Positions 45,991 to 64,000 of a stretch of DNA of 64,000 bases are shown in pieces. A program made the position numbers and the translations under genes. This DNA comes from Cristatella mucedo (Eukaryota; Bryozoa; Phylactolaemata; Cristatellidae). The notes under the pieces are model-generated. The model ran no database searches. It saw nothing but the letters and a program-made list of their open reading frames with translations, and had not been told where the DNA came from. The DNA lies in the NCBI GenBank assembly GCA_009760855.2, contig WPIO01000017.1, forward strand, positions 5,347,001-5,411,000. Direction: 5' to 3'. Within the stretch, counting starts at the first letter, position 1; every line of letters begins with the position of its first letter.

Positions 45991-47567
45991 GGGAATTTAT
46001 TATTATTGCTAAAGATGCAAGGCTGTGAAGACGTGAAGTGTTATATCAGAGAGGAGGCCGATGTTTCCGCAGCGATACTTCAGTGGATCAGTCAAGGCCA
46101 GAGCCACTGGCCTTGACCTTTTTGAGTGATTTTGGCTTGTTTATGTAACTAAACCCGTAGCCTCCGAATGCCCTTTAGTAAAGGCACCGCGTGGCCTGCT
46201 TTTTAAATTTAAAGAACATTCTATCGGCCATATTTAGGGCTAATTGCAAAGGCTTCACGATATATTGTTTGAGGACCGCATAGCTACTAAGATAGTTAAA
46301 TAGCTGGCCAGTGTGGTTATGGGGTCCCTTATTCTGAAGAAAGAACGAACATGACGACTGGCCGAATATGATAACTGACCGTTCTGCTAAACAGATTAAG
46401 CGAACATAGGATGTTCAACGAAGACGACGCCAAGATTGAGTGCTCTTGGCACGGCTTCGCCGCTGCTCCGCCGATTGAGTTACCGATTTCGCATTAATTG
46501 CTTCATAGGAGCCGCTCTGTTTTTATCATAGTTTAGTTCTAAAAAGTTGGCCAAAATCCAGGGTCTAATGTCTCCAAGACAAGAGTTGCACTTTCAAGCA
46601 GCTGCAGCCGATTTGAATGGTCTGAACGAGGACTGTAGCTGGATGTTGACTGCGTAGAAAGTAGCCAACGCCGAGGGTCCCAAGCACCCGCAGTAAAGGT
46701 ACTGTAAAATAACAAACATAACAAACAGCAACTGACGATGAACAGCTTTTGCTCCTGCCGTCTCACAGCTGGCCTGCCCAATCGATGTGTGCCTCTAGAC
46801 GACGCCAAATAATTAAATAACACAAAGCTACTCGGCATCGATAAGCTCAGGTGCAGTGCAATAAAATGCACACAGCAAAGAGGTGGCCATAGAATATTTG
46901 CTTTGCAATTCAGTAGAATTTCCAACCTATGTCGACGCAATATGTGAGGAGGTGCTAGCGGGCAAGAATCTTCGGGATTCTGTCAAAGAGTGTACGAAAT
47001 ACAATTTTCAGCAGCTCTGTGGCACTGCGGTCATCGCCAATAATGGTATGCTTGCCTACACAGACGTTGCTGTACCACTGTCACGCTTAGGTCACGATTA
47101 ACTAGTGAGATCAGACACGGTTGTTTACACGCCTGTTGAGTATATATTGTTGCAAACGAACAAATATGCTCACAAAACGAAAGCCGCCAGCCTGAAAATG
47201 TGCACTAATCACAACTGCCAGTGACAATGCGAGCTAACATTTGTGTTGACAACGAGAAAGATGCTGCTGCTGAAGCCACCGTCGACATAGTCTCAGCACA
47301 CGGCAACACGGAGAAACTTATTAGCTGCAGACCACAAGCTTGTGGCTAGCACGGCAGACATAACACAACTATCAAACAACAAGGTTAGAATGCACAACAG
47401 CAATCGATGTGCCCATGAAGCACAAGATCTTGTGTGTAAGCAAAAATAGTTCAGTCCCAATTGCAGAACCAAGCTGAAGAGAATGCTTTCACTGCATGAC
47501 AGTGCTTGGTACTGCCATGCAATTCCTTTTAAGCACAATCTCCAACAAAACTAGATTAGTAGTCGAG

Positions 47568-63168
<15,601 letters not shown>

Positions 63169-64000
63169 CTGAAACGTTGGAAAGCAGAACGGATAAATAA
63201 GACCAATACTGAAAGCAGCAACTAGCACCAGCTCAGCACTGCTAGTCCATCCGAAGCAGTGGTAAACAGTCACCGTGACCGGCCGAGGTGCTACTGGCAC
63301 ACATAAATGCTTTGCATGCAACTCGCATGCTACTTCTTCACATGCACACATGCGGGAAGGATTCAAAACAAACGTAATCGGGCTGGTTCTCAAACAGCAC
63401 CATGGCCAAGAACTATGCTCAAGAGTGTGCACTATCTATCGCAGCACAACATGGCACTCGCCTGCTTTGTTTGTGAGAGAGTACTCTCACAGCCTGAAAT
63501 AGCACCATCTTTTAAAACAGCACACGCGAGTGACATCGAACGATCACGACCACGCTTGTGCTTATCACTTTAGTTTACTTAGGTCCGGGGCGGGAAGATA
63601 AATGGCAAGGTAAGGCAGCATGACGACAGTGAGTATAAAGCATCTCGAAACGACGAACGGTTTGCTGTGCAGCACAACCCTACTGTAGGCAGGCTGTCAC
63701 AGAAGACAAGTGAACATGCATCAAGGGGGGCATGACCAACAACTTATGACACAGACAAGCTCAGAGCAGCAGCGGACAACGGCAGCACCAGCAGCAGCGG
63801 TGGTGGCAGTGACAGCATCGGTGGCGGTGGCTACAGCGGTGGCAACGGTGGAGGCAACGGTGGCTGCGGCAGTAGTGGCAGCAGCAGCAGCAGCAGTAGT
63901 GGCAGCAGTAGCAGCAGTGGCAGAGGCAGCAGTAGTGGCAGCAGCAGCAGTAGTGGCAGAGACAGCAGCAATGGCAGCAGCAGCAGTAGTGGCAGAGGCA
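63169..64000. other. Probable rabaptin intron; trinucleotide repeat at window edge
   Basis: No exon was recognised. From about 63772 to the window end lies an imperfect (AGC/GGC/AGT) trinucleotide repeat of more than 225 bp that continues beyond the window. Confidence 0.6.
63772..64000. repeat. Imperfect trinucleotide (AGC/GGC/AGT) repeat, runs off the window
   Basis: Triplets of AGC, GGT, AGT and GGC run with few interruptions to the last base. Confidence 0.92.

Larger units (their letters stand above)
41879..47567. other. Convergent intergenic region between SSR2 and rabaptin
   Basis: It holds two reversed SINE-B copies, several LINE-A fragments in both orientations, a (TA)n of about 60 bp and one unexplained 72-codon open frame (46886-47101). 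No transcript end signal could be placed with confidence for either gene. Confidence 0.6.

Overview
This is a stretch of animal nuclear DNA, not prokaryotic. Short exons with GT-AG (and some GC-AG) splice sites are scattered through long repeat-rich introns. The genes belong to pan-metazoan or bilaterian families, and CR1/L2-type LINEs, tRNA-headed SINEs, DNA transposon relics and microsatellites fill the rest. I cannot name the species. A rabaptin that carries a C-terminal FYVE zinc finger (human rabaptin-5 has none) points to an invertebrate.

Three protein-coding genes can be rebuilt exon by exon, with matching splice phases at nearly every junction. (1) UBE3B, an IQ-motif HECT ubiquitin ligase, lies on the minus strand at 27119-3649. 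Eighteen exons give about 610 residues from the start Met through the IQ motif and the region before the HECT domain. The HECT domain itself is not seen and presumably lies left of position 1. (2) SSR2 (TRAP-beta, translocon-associated protein subunit beta) lies on the plus strand at 34489-41878 and is complete in four coding exons (190 aa). (3) A rabaptin (RABEP1-like) lies on the minus strand at 63168-47568. Thirteen exons give about 597 residues ending in a FYVE domain; its N-terminus lies right of the window. UBE3B and SSR2 are divergent, about 7.4 kb apart. SSR2 and rabaptin are convergent, about 5.7 kb apart. The three act in different processes (ubiquitination, ER translocation, endosome fusion) and nothing suggests joint regulation.

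The rest is mobile DNA. LINE-A has a reverse transcriptase of the CR1/L2 group and a conserved 3' tail ending in (TTA)n; more than 20 pieces are present in both orientations. LINE-B is a second, related family (2 pieces). SINE-A has a tRNA-like head and a tail copied from LINE-A; SINE-B has a tRNA-like head and a different tail. There are two decayed Tc1/mariner relics, one 412-bp hAT-type element with a perfect 8-bp target duplication, and one 828-bp foldback palindrome in a rabaptin intron.

The points most worth following up are three GC-AG introns in the rabaptin gene, the rabaptin-FYVE fusion, the shared LINE-A/SINE-A tail with a retained small stem-loop, the foldback element, and a frameshift shared by the two youngest LINE-A copies. 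I found no new defence system, CRISPR array or operon-like system.
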